From Amylostereum areolatum (taxonomy: Eukaryota > Basidiomycota > Agaricomycetes > Russulales > Stereaceae), in the NCBI GenBank assembly GCA_012932865.1, contig SAXG01000122.1, forward strand, positions 1 to 64,000: a stretch of DNA of 64,000 nt, written 5' to 3'. This document shows positions 23,506 to 35,653 of the stretch, piece by piece (positions within the stretch are counted from its first letter, which is position 1; each line of letters opens with the position of its first letter). The notes under the pieces are model-generated. The model had not been told where the DNA came from, searched no databases, and worked only from the letters and a program-made list of their open reading frames with translations. Position numbers and translations under genes: made by a program.

Positions 23506-25043
23506 ATGATCGCCTTCACTGCCATCCTCCTCGCCCACGGCCTTTTCTCCTCCGCCCAAGCAGCGCCCCTCGCCCACTCCAAGCGCATCGCGCAGAATAC
23601 CGTCGACGCCAAGACCAAATGGGAAGCCGCATGCGTGCGTCGCCTCCTTTCTTTCCGGGATAGATGACTGATACGGGCGGCGCATTCGACAGGACACCGC
23701 GGGCGGCGGCGACCAATGCAACACCATCGCCGTGAACGCGATCGGAACCCTCCTCGCCGCCGCCGACGCGTGCGCCCAACAGAACAGCGCGGATCAGATG
23801 ATTGACCTCGCCAAGCAACTCAACAACGACCCCGACATGATCAAGCTTGCGCAGATCTTCGCGCAACAGCCACGGAACACGGTGAGCTATCCGTTTCTTT
23901 CTTCCTTGGGTGCTGTTGGGAGGGGGTGTGGGGCACTGCTGATGCTGTGTGAACATGGGTGGGATATGTTTGCGATGGGTGGGGTACTTCGGCTGGAACG
24001 GGGCCAGCGATGAGCGAGCAGCCTACACCCACCATCCTTGCGCGATGTTCACCGACCGACCGCTCATCTTTCTTTCTCTCCGTCTTCCTTCCTTAGCCCA
24101 CCTCGCAAAGCGTGCTCTACTGCCAATCCGCGCCCAAGAACGCCGAGCTCAACGGCCTTTTCCAATGCCAGTTCCAAGGCGCGGACGCGACCACCTTCGT
24201 GGGCGGCGTGCAGGTCGGTGGTGCCGGTACCATTCCGTTCGGGATGAGCGCGGCGCTGAGTCCTGCGGGGTCGTGCCCTGCACACCCCGACGGGCCCATC
24301 GCGGACGGGTCGCAGCTCGTGGACCAGGTGGTTTCGCCCGGCCAGGTCTCCTCGTCGGGCTCCGGCTCGTCCAACTCAACCTCTCCTTCGGACTCAAGTG
24401 CAACTGCCACCGCATCTGCCCCCGCATCCACCGCCACCGATGCCTCCGACACCTCAGGTTCCACCGACTCCACCGACTCTTCCGACTCTTCCTCCACGTC
24501 CACGTCTCCCTCTGACGGCGCCAGCACCACTGGCTGTGACGATGGTGACGACTCCGGGGCGGACGACGGCTCCGACGACCCCTCCACGACAGACTCTAGT
24601 TCGGCCTCCGTCACCACCACCGCCGCCGCCGCCAGCTCAACGGCCACTCCCACCTCATCCTCCGCTGCCTCCTCCAGCGCCTCCAGCGCCTCCTCCTTCC
24701 AGCTCCAGAACGGCCAAGACGCGCAGGCCCTCAACAAGAAGTTCGCCGCGTTCACCGCCGACAGCACCTGCCAAGGTGCGCATTTCTTTCCCCTTTCCTT
24801 TTGCTTTGACGTCGGGTCGCTAATGGACGGACGTGTGCAGAGGGCGACCAGGCCTGCGTCGACGGCGGCTTCGCCCAGTGCGTCGGCGGCAAGTTCGCAG
24901 TCACCCAATGCGCCGGCGGCACAACCTGCGCCGCGCTCCCGCTCGTCAACAAGGCCGGCACGAGCATCGGGTGCACGACCGAGGCCGATGCTACCGCGCG
25001 CATCGCGGCGACGGGCGCGCAGGGTGGGTTGACTGGCGCATGA
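23506..25043 (+). CDS. Secreted Ser/Thr-rich protein with CBM19-like C-terminus
   Basis: Exons 23506-23634, 23693-23881, 24097-24775 and 24841-25043 give 399 residues. The signal peptide is MIAFTAILLAHGLFSSAQA. The N-terminal domain has paired Cys (KWEAAC, GGGDQCNTIA, ADACAQQ, VLYCQSAPKN, LFQCQFQG). A long Ser/Thr/Asp-rich linker, probably O-glycosylated, spans about residues 190-310. The C-terminal 75 residues (DSTCQEGDQACVDGGFAQC, then TQCAGGTTCAALPLVN) carry a Cys-rich pattern like the carbohydrate-binding module family 19 tails of many mushroom secreted proteins. No catalytic domain is visible. Cell-wall or chitin binding outside the cell is an inference. Confidence 0.82.
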
Positions 25044-25454
25044 GCTTTTACGCCCTCCCTCCCCATGTCCTCCTGCTTCCTTTTCCTTTCTCCTATCTAT
25101 TTGAGTGCGCGTGGGCACGGTCGTCTTCGTTGACGAAGATGGGCTTTGCGGCTGTTGTACGACTCGTGGCATCTGTATCGATAGCAATGCAATCTGGAAC
25201 TTGTTTCTGTTGTGTGTGTATAAGACCGACCACGACGTTGCACGTACTGTGCGTCTCAGTGTGAGGAGTAGCACAGAGCACTGCTGGGAGGAGGCCGGCG
25301 GCACGGGGGTCCATGCGCCGGGTCCGCTGTCGAGCACGGCGTTCTGACTGAAATTGCACTCATGGCACCGTCACAGCCGCGAGCGTGCACTCTAGCCTAT
25401 CGTTCTCACATGCTCCTCCAGGATACTCCCTAGATTTTGCCTGCGACTCTCAGC
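25044..25454. other. Spacer between two plus-strand genes
   Basis: 3' flank of the secreted-protein gene and upstream flank of the next gene. No other feature seen. Confidence 0.4.
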
Positions 25455-28400
25455 ATGGTGAGAGAATCGATACCATGTCGCCGCCAGCGACGTCTGCTAA
25501 TCACAGCTTCGCACCAGGAGGGCCCATCTCCCTCGAAGCAGGACACCCGCCGCTCGGGCGACGTCCACTCCATCCGCTTTCTGACCTCCTTCCTCCATGG
25601 GTTCTGCGTCGACAAAGCTGCCCCCACGGGAACGAGAAAAAACTCTGGTGCGATCGAGCCATTCGTGCATCTCGCCAACCTGCTCGATCTCGGGGATTCC
25701 TCTTTTACGGGACTCGCCGTCACGGGAGCCGTTCGCGCCCACTCGACCGAGGTGGCGATCGTGGTTTCCTCCAACTCTGGCACGTCCCAAGATACGTCGC
25801 GTCGCGTCCCCAGGGACGACGACGACATCCAACCACCGCCTGGTACGAAGCCCTTCGACATCGTCACGCTGAATCCCAGCAGTCTCCGGTCTGTCGATCT
25901 CACTGATCCACCAAGGTGAGCACTTCCGGTCTGACTGACATCGCACATTCGATCCTCACCGTCGCGCCACCAGCTCTGCACCGGGCATCCAGAGGCACGC
26001 GGAGGATCTCCTCGCCGTCTTCACGAACAAGGAGAAGCTCAACATCAAACCGTCCACTCTATACCCTTGGATCGTTTTCCGCTGCTTCCGCAAGCTAGCG
26101 CACCGGATCCGGACGGCCACGAAGGAATGGGAGGATGGCCACGATCCTATCGCGGACATGAGGAAGTGGGAACCTTCCAACAACGAGCCTTCGAAGCTAT
26201 GGACGCCATCGTGAGACCTGCGTGGTGCTCTAGCGCTTATAGCCCGACTGTCTCCGCTGTCCCGACCCTCGACGTGCACTAAATTGCCCTCCGATGTGTC
26301 GTCCGAGGACGACACTCATTCGCTTGCACTACATTTGGCCGAAGAACTGCGAAACGCTGCTGCCAGTGGCCAATCAGAGGTACGTAGCACTCCTTTGGTT
26401 CTTATTTCTCCTCGTGTGCTCAGCCATGCCTGCCGTGTTTAGGCCATCGCGAGAGCATTGCGACGCATTCTGGACGAAGTTCACTGGACATCTGCTCTTA
26501 AGCGTAGTGACGTGAGTGGCCTGTTGATCATTCTCTGCCCCCTTGGTTTCCCCTCGATATTCTCAGTACTTATGACTTTCGACAGGGGGGGCGTGCGCTC
26601 TCAAACGAGATGAGAACATGCGCCAACGGCCGACGAGAAGACCGCGCACTACAGGACATTGTGGCGAAGGCTCTCGACACGGCTTCAAGTCAGATCCGGG
26701 ACGCCCAAATACAAGAGGTGGAAGACCGTTGGTGGAAGACCGCACCCATGCCCGATGTACCCGACACCCTCACCCTCCACTTCCAAGACGTCTCTCTCGC
26801 CCACGCCCACAAGGCGCGCCACCTGGTCGAAGTATGGCCCGCCGAAGATGTCCAGTGCGCTCCCACTGAGCCCTTTCAACACGTTTTCCAGCGCTTTCGC
26901 GTGCAGGTGAACAAGAAGCACCGCCACCCCTTCCTGCCCACCATCAGTTTCGACGCGCTCCTCGGCTCGGACAAACTCTCCTTCGCCGATTCCGGCAGGC
27001 TTTCCGTGGCTGAAATCCTCCCAAAGCTATCCCAACCGAACGTGGTCCCGTACGTGCGCAACGACGAGGACGACCGTCGCACTCAAGGCGACAGCCCGGC
27101 GTACAAGATCGACGTTTGGAAGCGCACGCTTCCGTCGTGGTGCACGACGCCGAACCATTGGATCGAGCCCACCCCGCCGCCCGGCTTCGCACAAGGCAAG
27201 ACGCCCACCACGCTGTCGCAATACTACATCAAAGTCCCGACGCTCCTCATCCCCGGCAATGGACGCAACATCCTCCCCACCACCACGAAACCCAACATCA
27301 TCGCCCGCCACTTCTTCCTCCCCGTCCACGACATCTACACGACATCTACCTTTTCTCTTCAGCAAGAAGACGACCTCGTTCCCTTCTCCGGCAAACTCAT
27401 TCCCGGCGCCCTTTCTCTCGACCAAGCCCGCGCCTTCCTCGGGCGCGTCGTTCAGTGCTCCACCAAACCTCCCCGCCCTTCCGACGCGGAGCCCGCAGGC
27501 AAGCGGCGCAAAGTGAACACGTGCGCGGCGCAGACGGTCGGGATCGCGTGGGAGCTCGAGACCGACGCCGAGGGCACACCATCCAAACTGCACTGCTTCA
27601 CCGCGCACGCGCGCACGCACTCGGACTGGGTGCTCCATCTGAGCGCGCCACTCTCGAGGCGGAGCGCGCACAAACCGGCCCCACGGTCGCCGATGATGGT
27701 GCGGGAGCAGTGGTGCGAGTGGGTGGGCCTCGCGACGCTGCCGGCGGACCGCAGGGCGGTGGAGGAGGCGCGCGTGCGCACGGCGGTGGGTGGAGAGGAC
27801 GACGAGGGCGAGGAGAAGACCGACGGCGCCTTGTCCTTCGACCAGTGGTACGAAAAGACGAAGGCCTGGATCGCGACGCTCAACGGTGAAAACACGGTGC
27901 CAATCGTCCAAGTGAGTACCTTCATCCCGTTCTCGCGCGAGTCTGACCCACGCGATCCAGGTCGGACCAGACGGCGCGTTCGTCGCGGGCGACCTTGGGT
28001 TGGCCAAAGGCGCGGACGACGAGTTCGAGGCCCATATCGATGGTGCTAAACCCGGCGTGTGGCGGATGTTTGTGGAGGATCGGGATGCGCATGTCGAAGG
28101 CGCGGGGGACGAACCGCAGACGTTGGTCCTGGGCCGCTTTGACTGGGCGCAAGAAGGGTCCGTGGACTACGATGCCATGCCCGCCAGCGTCGCCGCTGGT
28201 GCGCAGCCGACGTCCGACTGGGAAGACGTTGGGTCGTTCAGCGCCGACGCCGGCCTCCCGTGCTTGTTCTCGAAACACGCGCTCGACGCGCTGCTCGCGT
28301 GCGGGACGGATTGGGAGGCGATGTTGGAGACGTTCGTCGACGACGAAGACGAAGGCTTTGTGTTCGTGCCGGGTGGCGTCGTCCGTGAGTGTCTTTTTCG

Positions 28401-28535
28401 TCGAGTTGTGCGTGCTGGAATGCTGACTTGTGGGCATCTGTAGTAAGAGGCGACGATGGGGGCTACACGGTTGAGGGGCGGCGTGACGAGGACGGTCTGT
28501 TGGTCGAGATCAGGCTTGTCATGAAGAATGTATAG
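25455..28535 (+). CDS. Large hypothetical protein, multi-exon
   Basis: I do not recognise the family. The main exon 26586-27911 reads MRTCANGRREDRALQ on through WWKTAPMPDVPDTLTLHF and HFFLPVHDIYTTSTFSLQQ. It continues in 27961-28384 (VGPDGAFVAGDLGLAKG) and 28444-28535, which ends RLVMKNV. Upstream exons are likely: 25455-25915 (ends VDLTDPP), 25974 to about 26211 (QRHAEDLLAVFTNKEKLN), then pieces near 26285-26380 (SSEDDTHSLALHLAEELRN) and 26443-26512. The junction between 26100 and 26290 did not resolve into one frame, and the start is uncertain. No signal peptide or membrane segment is seen. A basic PAGKRRKVN stretch could be a nuclear signal. The C-terminal third is Asp/Glu-rich. Confidence 0.6.
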
Positions 28536-30581
28536 CTAGGAGGAGGGTACCCCAGGATACCGTGGCATTGCTAGCTAGACCAAATGCAGGGCTTTGGTCC
28601 CTGCTACATGATGATTGATGGTTCTTTTTGTTTTACAATGCACTCGTGTGAAGTGTCAGCGCGACGTCGCTTTAGTTGGGTCGATCCTACTAAGCCTTGA
28701 CCTTGACAACACACATGCACCAGTCTCGTACCGTGCCCAGGCGTTAGAGGAGAGGCTCGGAGAGCTTGTGCTAGGTTGGGAGCACACCCTTGCTCACACC
28801 GGCGGGTAACGCACACGTCCGTACTTGATTGGATTTGGGGGAGTCGACGAGCTTGGAAATGGACTCGGATGGAGTCAAGCACAGCCACTGACCAATTCAA
28901 TTCTCCTTGATTCATCCCACCACGAAAGGCAGACCGCGATTGGCTCTGTCTCTCCGTTTCTGTTCTATATCTTCGCATACATCCAAAAATCCAATGCCAT
29001 CAAACCATCCACCATCTCCCCAGTCAAGACCTCATTTCGACGAAGGAGTCAAGCCCGCGCTCCGCCAACGCCCGCGATGTCTACCCTCCTTCCTCGTCAC
29101 ACCACTGCTTCTTCATGCCGACCAAAGTCTCAGCAAGCGACTTTTCGGAAACTCGCTATGAACATACATTGACCTTGTCCGATGCTCCCATGAACCCTCA
29201 ACGATATGATCGAGTCGATGGAGACGAACTCTTACAGTGGTGCGTTTCTTGCTTTCCTCGGTCTACCGGGCGGTGACGGGCTGACCTCCTTCGTTATAGT
29301 CAGTGCATATGCGCAAGGGAAGCAATCCTGCGGCGCCGAAATCTCGAACCTTTTCAGCCATGGTTACTCTCTGAACGTCGCGGGCTTCATGCGACTCGTC
29401 CCCACGCGTTCAAACTCAACATCGCCATCGAAACACTTTCCATTTCCGCGCATTCGCTGCTCTACAGCCCCTCGAATATGAAGAATGGCGTGATTCCCCG
29501 GAACGCATGGCCTGTTCGTCGTAGAGGTGGTTCCTGTTGACGCTGTGAGGAAACCAGTGGGCATTGGGGTTAGATACTATGGTGTCGTTTCGGGTGGGTC
29601 CTCTTTCGTGCTCCTGATGCGTAAATCGATGCTCATACCTTACGTGGTGCATTCGCTTGATGGCCCAGACTCACAGTGCCATACATACCTCGGCAAGGAC
29701 GCCCTTTCCATCAAGGACGAATCTTAACATCGGCTTTGCTGAACGTCCCGGTGCGCTTCGTCGCTGGTTCCTCTATATCTATGCTGAGTTTCTGTAGGTC
29801 TCGTCGAATGGTTTACCTTTATCCTAGCTCGGTCCACACCTTTCTCCCGGCGCTCAAAGCGTGGATGGGCGGCTGCAGAGTTCTGTTAAGGCCGGAAGAC
29901 AGATGGTGGGGCACGGTTAGGAGGGACACGTGAAGGCTGTTTTTCCTGTGAGTGTTTGCTCTTTGGATACATTCGGGCGTTGCTGATAGTCCCGTTGATA
30001 CTGGCGCAATATGCGTAAGTAAGAAGTGTGTAAAGTTGGTTCGATCCCCATCTCCTTGGCTAACGTACTCGCTCAGAGGTTGGTCACGATCAAGAGGCCG
30101 CGCTCGAACCGCAGCATTCTGATTCAAGCCCGTCCCGAGTGCGTTCTCGTTCGACACCTGGTTTATCTGTTCTGACCCTTTTCTCAGCGTGTCGCTCACA
30201 AAATATCCTGTCGTGACCTTGCCTGGTTCCTCTTCGAGGCTTGTCCGCTCCCGGACCCTCTACTACTGTAGCCACATCAATGTAACCCAGACCTTGTTGC
30301 TCCGCCGTCATCATCGGGACAAGATAGCTTACTACCTTTTGCACGCTATGATCATCGTGGATTACAGGTTGGTTTGACGAAGCTTGACGCGGCCTGGCGA
30401 AGGGAGAAAAGTCTCAGATTCCGATTCAGTATCGCACAACTCGTTCTTGCGGAAACGGCGAGGTCATCCAGACCATCTTCTTGACGAACAAGTGCGCTGA
30501 ACTCGAGAATAGCACGAAGAGACGAACGACACAGAGAATGTATTTGCTAGCTGCGGTTACAATTTCGAAGATACTCGCCGT
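28536..30581. other. No secure gene; weak coding traces
   Basis: An ATG at about 29115 opens MPTKVSASDFSETRYEHTLT and reaches a GTGCGT site; a second open stretch near 29300-29520 (CICAREAILRRRNLEPF) could be its next exon. A further one lies near 30070-30180. I could not find homology signs or a stop-to-stop model, so this may be a small gene or its remains. Confidence 0.25.
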
Positions 30582-30830
30582 TCACAAGCGTTCAAGCATA
30601 TACAAATCATACTCCTTCTTAATAAGTTCCAACCCGCCCACACTTGCCCAATCGATTCCACCCTTCATGTTAATAGCTCCGGGATACTTCACCTGCCCTT
30701 CCCTCCCAGCCCAGTCGAAGTCGATAAGCATGGCTGGCTTATTGGCTTTGATGGGGGCCAAGACGTTTGAATGGCGTAATTCACCAAAGACAAGTCGAAC
30801 TAGTACCTCAACCGTGTTCTTTCATCCGAC
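30582..30830 (-). pseudogene. Decayed kinase-like C-terminal fragment
   Basis: On the minus strand the segment reads FGELRHSNVLAPIK, then AMLIDFDWAGREGQVKYPGA, and ends YDLYMLERL-stop. Each part aligns with the end of the CR-type gene at 31999-34043 (FGDLRLPNIMV, LVDFDWVGREGQAKYP, HDLYMLKNL). Just upstream (30800-30830) the frame is broken by stops and shifts within the catalytic loop (MKEHG followed by a stop). No earlier domains were found on this strand. It is a truncated second copy in inverted orientation. Confidence 0.7.
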
Positions 30831-31998
30831 CCCACACCAGCTCGCGATAGGTAGATTCGGGGGTATGCCTTGTCTTCATCTTCGCGTGTGCCACCATACC
30901 CATACTGACGACAACCTTACAAGGTGTTTACGGCGGTGCTAGTCCGTTATTTCGCCGGTTAAGAAGGCGGGGAAGGGCAGATTTTGACAAGTCCACTGGA
31001 AATCCCGCACAAAATATGACTGACGAAATGGAACAGTTTCATCCGACGGATACCTCGTGAGCAGGGAAGAACCCGAGATCACTCGGTGGAGTGAATAACA
31101 AGGAACCTAGGATTGCTCGCATAGGCAGTCATTGTTTACGGACACGGAGACATCGATAATCAAGAACTTCAAGCGGGATGCACACGGTTGAGGAGCGTGG
31201 CGCTGCTTCTGTATCACAAAAGCAGGGCGGTGTTTAGAGCGGTCCTATCGACTTACTTATTTTTGAGTGTCTATATAGGTTGGGAGAAATAGCTCAGATT
31301 CTTTCAGATGCCGAACAACATTTCGCTATCTTTGTGGGTTGGGCGTGGTGCCAATGCCGGGTATTCAGGATGAGGAGGGGGGCGCGGTAGCCTGTGTCCG
31401 AGTCAGAACTCTGTATCATCGTCATCATGGGTCAAGATAGGACAGACATAAAACAAGGGTATGGATTAAAAAAGACAATAGTACATAGAGCCTCTGATTC
31501 GATAACTTCCATCGACCTCTCTTGTACTTCGAGAAGGGAATAATCATGCGCTCGCCGTATCTCTGGATGTCCGCGAGTTTGCCAAGAGAAATGAGACCCT
31601 CTTATTTCGACTACGAGCTGGCGCTACCCAGACTGTCCTGAACGAGGCGCCACGATACTTACGGCGGAGAAAGGCTGCATCAGAAACCCTTGGAGTCCTG
31701 GACAGCTTTCCTTGGGCACTAGTTTTGTCTGTTGGAAACACGTAGAGATCTTGATAGTCAACGGATAATCAAGAACCCTTTCCCCAGTCACGAAGGCAGG
31801 TCAAGACCAAACTCAAAGTGGAACAATCAGTCCGGGGGTTCGTGGCCGCGTGAATGTGAAACAATAAAGAACTGAGTCGTCGACCTTCGGATCCCATGCA
31901 AATACCAACAAATAAGCGGGCCTCTGGTAGCTCATAACAAGACGAGGATCTGTAGAGCGTATGGTCAATTTACTATAACCCCAATTCCCAGTTCCGCT
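30831..31998. other. Spacer between inverted kinase-like copies
   Basis: No gene seen. It may hold unrecognisable remains of the inverted copy. Confidence 0.3.
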
Positions 31999-34043
31999 AT
32001 GGCCCTCTTCCTTTACGCCTCTCCATTTGTCCGAGGGATCAAGAACGTCAAGATAGAGGCCGATTGTACTGTCGGCATCCTCCGCGAACTACTGTTCAAC
32101 AGACACAAGGGGACCTTCAACAGAAACGACGTCACAGAACTGGATGAGATCGTGCTCGTCCCATTGGTAAGCTTCTCTTTGTCTACGTATCCCATCAGTC
32201 TTCGCCTGTCCACGTACCAACATGATACTGCCCATCAGAATCCTCAGGTCGCCATACAGCCCACTCAGTCTCAAACTGAGAAAGACGTCTATGCAGCCGC
32301 GAACAAGCTGCTGAACAACTACACTACACAATCGATACCCTTTGACCACGATTTGGCGATCACCGCATTCAATGTCAACGACAGCCACGTAGTTGCCTAT
32401 CTTCTCACGGTTCCCCGCGCCCGTGGTGAGTGGCAGACCGATATCATGCACCGTTGCCATTGAACTCATACGATAACAGAAATCATCCCCGAACTTGATC
32501 CCGAGCCTTCAGCTCCCGCTTCCGCCATTGCCGCAGCTTCTGGGTCCACTGATAGGCTAAAGTCGCTGGAAATAGGTGGGGAACATCATGTTTTTCAACT
32601 TTGGGGGGTTGTATTTATGCTCGTCCCCCTAGCACACCTTGTGGCGATCCGCAACGGCGTGGCGGGTCTCGCACCCTCGGAAGTGTCGAAATCCGAAACG
32701 ACGTACAAGAAGGAGCAGATCATTCACCCGCTCTATAACGGCCGGCCTGACGATTTACATGGCCCGCCCATCGCTTTGTACCATCCCGTATTCGCCAAAC
32801 TCAAAGAGCAACTCAACAGCATACCAACCATCGTTCCCACCCAAGAAGACTTGCGGCTGACGCGCGACCTCTTCAAAGCCGCGTCGCTTTTATTCAACAG
32901 CGAAGATGAGCGTCTCGAAAAAATGCTCCCCCTGGTGGAGGCCTTGCTCGGCGATATCACAACTAGGAACAAATTGCAACAAACAGAGTCTCGTGCTGCT
33001 GGTGACAGTATAACCCTCATTAATCTCGGCAAGGTGTCAGCGGTAACTGCTTATATGGAGTGGAAACCTGAACTGGGGATCGGAGGCGACGGTGGTCTCC
33101 AGGTGGGACTCACATATAGGAAGCACGTCACCCAAGAACTGGTACGTTCTTATCCCGCGGAGAAGACTGCTTGTAGCTCATCCATTGTACTTAGTACAAA
33201 CCGATACGCGACTTGACATCCTGTCCTTGTATCCTGTTCGTCTTCGCGGGCGCCCACTTCTGCGTCTTTGGCGCGATGATCACCGACGTCGTCGTCATCC
33301 AGCCTTTCACCGAGTTTGTCCTCCTGGGCGGGACGCCTGACGAGGATGAGCGTGTCATCCATATCGCTAGCACCTTTCGTGTGCTCCGCGAGGCTCTGGC
33401 GACTTTGGAAAGCGATTATCGCGCCCTGTCTCTCAGTGGTCCTATCCAGGCAGCTCGTCTTTTCCCCAATCCCACCTTCCTTGACCCGAACCAGACCCCC
33501 CCAAACCTTTCTTACACGGGCCGCCTAGACTATTACGGCAGGCTATCGAAGAACTACCGCCAGCCCATCTTCATTGCAGAATTGAACGACAGCAGAACTG
33601 TCGTTGTCAAGTTCTGCAGGTCCTACAACGCGGACGCACACGAACTGTTGGCTAAGGCGGGGCTCGCGCCCGCGCTGCATTTCGCCGCACAAGTCCGCGG
33701 AGGTTATCATATGATTGTCATGGACTATCTGGCAAAGAAGGATGCATACGAGGCTTCCAAAAGCAATCCTCTTCATCCAGGGGTTCGGCAGAGCGTGGAG
33801 AAGGCCATCATGCTTCTGCATGAAAACGGCTTCGTGTTCGGTGACCTTCGTCTCCCAAATATCATGGTTGACGCTAACCCCCCAGCCGCCTACCTCGTCG
33901 ATTTCGACTGGGTCGGGAGGGAGGGACAGGCGAAGTACCCTGCAAGCATAAACATGTCCAAGGATATCAATTGGGCTCCGGGCGTGGGGCCTTTGGCGAC
34001 GATTGAGAAGGAGCATGATTTGTATATGCTCAAGAACCTATAG
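31999..34043 (+). CDS. CR-type (Crinkler-like) protein with REase-like and kinase-like domains
   Basis: Exons 31999-32166, 32239-32425, 32480-32575, 32633-33141 and 33195-34043 give 602 residues with consistent phases; the second exon could instead start at 32248. Residues 1-60 (VRGIKNVKIEADCTVGILREL to ELDEIVLVPL) look like the ubiquitin-like header of CR proteins. The middle holds an E-x-K motif in AYMEWKPELG followed by GGLQVGLTYRKHV, the pattern of restriction-endonuclease-fold domains in mushroom CR proteins. The C-terminus is kinase-like: VVVKFCRSY (Lys), FVFGDLRLPNIMV (catalytic loop, with Phe-Gly where His-Gly is usual) and LVDFDWVGREG (metal-binding loop). In such families these parts are thought to act in conflict or host interaction; activity here is inferred. 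No signal peptide is seen. Confidence 0.8.
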
Positions 34044-34289
34044 CGGCTGAGGATTTGACAGTTGTTAGTTTTTCCTTCTGTCTCGCTCTTATGGCCGTCG
34101 TGTCTATGTAGTCTATGTGTACCTGAAATCCGGAACATCGTTTGTGTTATACCCACATCTGTCTGCGAAGCAGTTAGGTCGCACGCGTCGTTATCCATCA
34201 CAAGACGAGGTCAGCATGTCATATTATTTTCGACTATATAATCTACAGAGCAGAGTGCAGGACTGGTAGGAATGAGCACGAGCACGATT

Positions 34290-35125
34290 CGAATCCAAGG
34301 CGAACACGCCTCGAGCTTGAGACCTTGCGCATCATCAGCACCCCGGAGTACCGATCGGCGGGAGCTCGTCTCGTACACGGCGTCGCCGAAAAGTACATTA
34401 ATGTCGAGTGACGAGTCATTAGCAGAGTCATAAACCCGGATGGAGGGGAAAGCAGGGGAAATGTCACATCCTCAAGGGAGCCCGCCTTGGTCTTGTTGGA
34501 GAACGTGCTGCGACTACATAGCGGCGGGTATAAGCACCGGCAGAAGAGGGAGGAGGAAGGGATACGATGGCGGCAACGGCGTTGGTGGGGACGACGAGGG
34601 TGTGGTATCCCACGCTCGCGAACGCGTGCGACGAGATTTGGTTGAAGATGATATTGACGAAGACGTTGCACCCGACGATGGTCCCAGAGCCTTTCGCGCG
34701 CTGCAGATTCTGCCCTCGTGTCGCGTCAGTTGACTTCGCCCATCGTTCGATGCGAGATAGTGGGAGGGGGCGGATGTAGACGTAGTGGGCGAAGTTGAAT
34801 CTGTAGAGAGTAGTTGGGCGCGGGCGTGGGTTAGTGACGAGGTGATGGGGAGGGGAGGGGTACGCACATGATGCTGAAGCAGAACTTGATGAACACGATG
34901 AAAAAGCCCTGGCCGACGGTGTTGTCCGGATTTGCATAGTCCCGTGGTCAATCCCATGATTAACGTCGTGTCGTACGCGATCGCGACGGCGGAGATTCAC
35001 AGCATCTGCAGGACCTCGCGTCAAGGCATAATAAAGAGAGAGTCAAGACAGAAAGAATACACCGCACCGTCTTAAGACCTCATTTGTCGACATAGAGAAG
35101 ACCGATGACATTCACCATCAGGAAA
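34290..35125 (-). pseudogene. Truncated MFS sugar-transporter pseudogene
   Basis: The minus strand matches the 3' third of the transporter gene at 61489-63881, introns included. It reads NVIGLLYVDK followed by TGA where the intact copy has Trp, then AYDTTLIMGLTT, KGSGTIVGCNVFVNIIFNQ, SVGYHTL, PTNAVAAIV, and a final piece like GDAVYETSS near 34370. Intron-derived sequence (ATCGAACGATGGGCGA) is also shared, so the copy arose from DNA, not from mRNA. The 5' two thirds are absent; the match stops near 35125. Confidence 0.85.
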
Positions 35126-35653
35126 ACCCTCTTGTGCTAAGCCGAGATAATTACACGCAATGTACACTAATTCACGGATTCACAAATGTACTTACCCCCC
35201 CCTTATTTACTGCAACATTAGGAGCTAATCCAAGCAAAGACTTGGCATCTGCGACGGATCCGTCCACACGAGATCTATTCCCGATCTCTTTCGGGGTAGC
35301 CCTTCCCCACTATTCCTTTGCTATTCTTCAGGTATTCTTGCGACAATTCACACTTAATTCACACCAGGAAGTTATGCAAGAGAGCTAGGATATCCCATTG
35401 CTAACAACTATTAGAGCGGCGGATCCGCCACGAGTAGCTAAAAATAGAAGAGATAAATATGTACTAGTCGCCGTTGGCGATGATAATGAGAGATTACGGA
35501 ACTGTAGGGAGCAGTGGGGGTAAGGAAATGACAGGAGGGTATGCAGAGGGGCAAAAAAACAATGTACAGTGCGCAAGCGGAGGAGTATGATGAGCAGGTC
35601 GGAGATGGGAAGCAGGAGCGGGGTATCGGGGATCATTGATGTGGTGTAGCCAT
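35126..35653. other. Junction between transporter pseudogene and Plavaka cluster
   Basis: AT-richer than its surroundings. One edge of the transposon cluster should lie here, but I could not find a matching terminal repeat elsewhere. No gene seen. Confidence 0.35.

Noticed and set aside
24117..25337. Minus-strand 406-residue ORF
   Set aside because: Antisense to the Ser/Thr-rich linker of the secreted protein; Glu/Ala repeats mirror the Ser/Thr codons.
27027..28007. Minus-strand 326-residue ORF
   Set aside because: Shadow of the hypothetical gene on the plus strand, which has matching splice sites.
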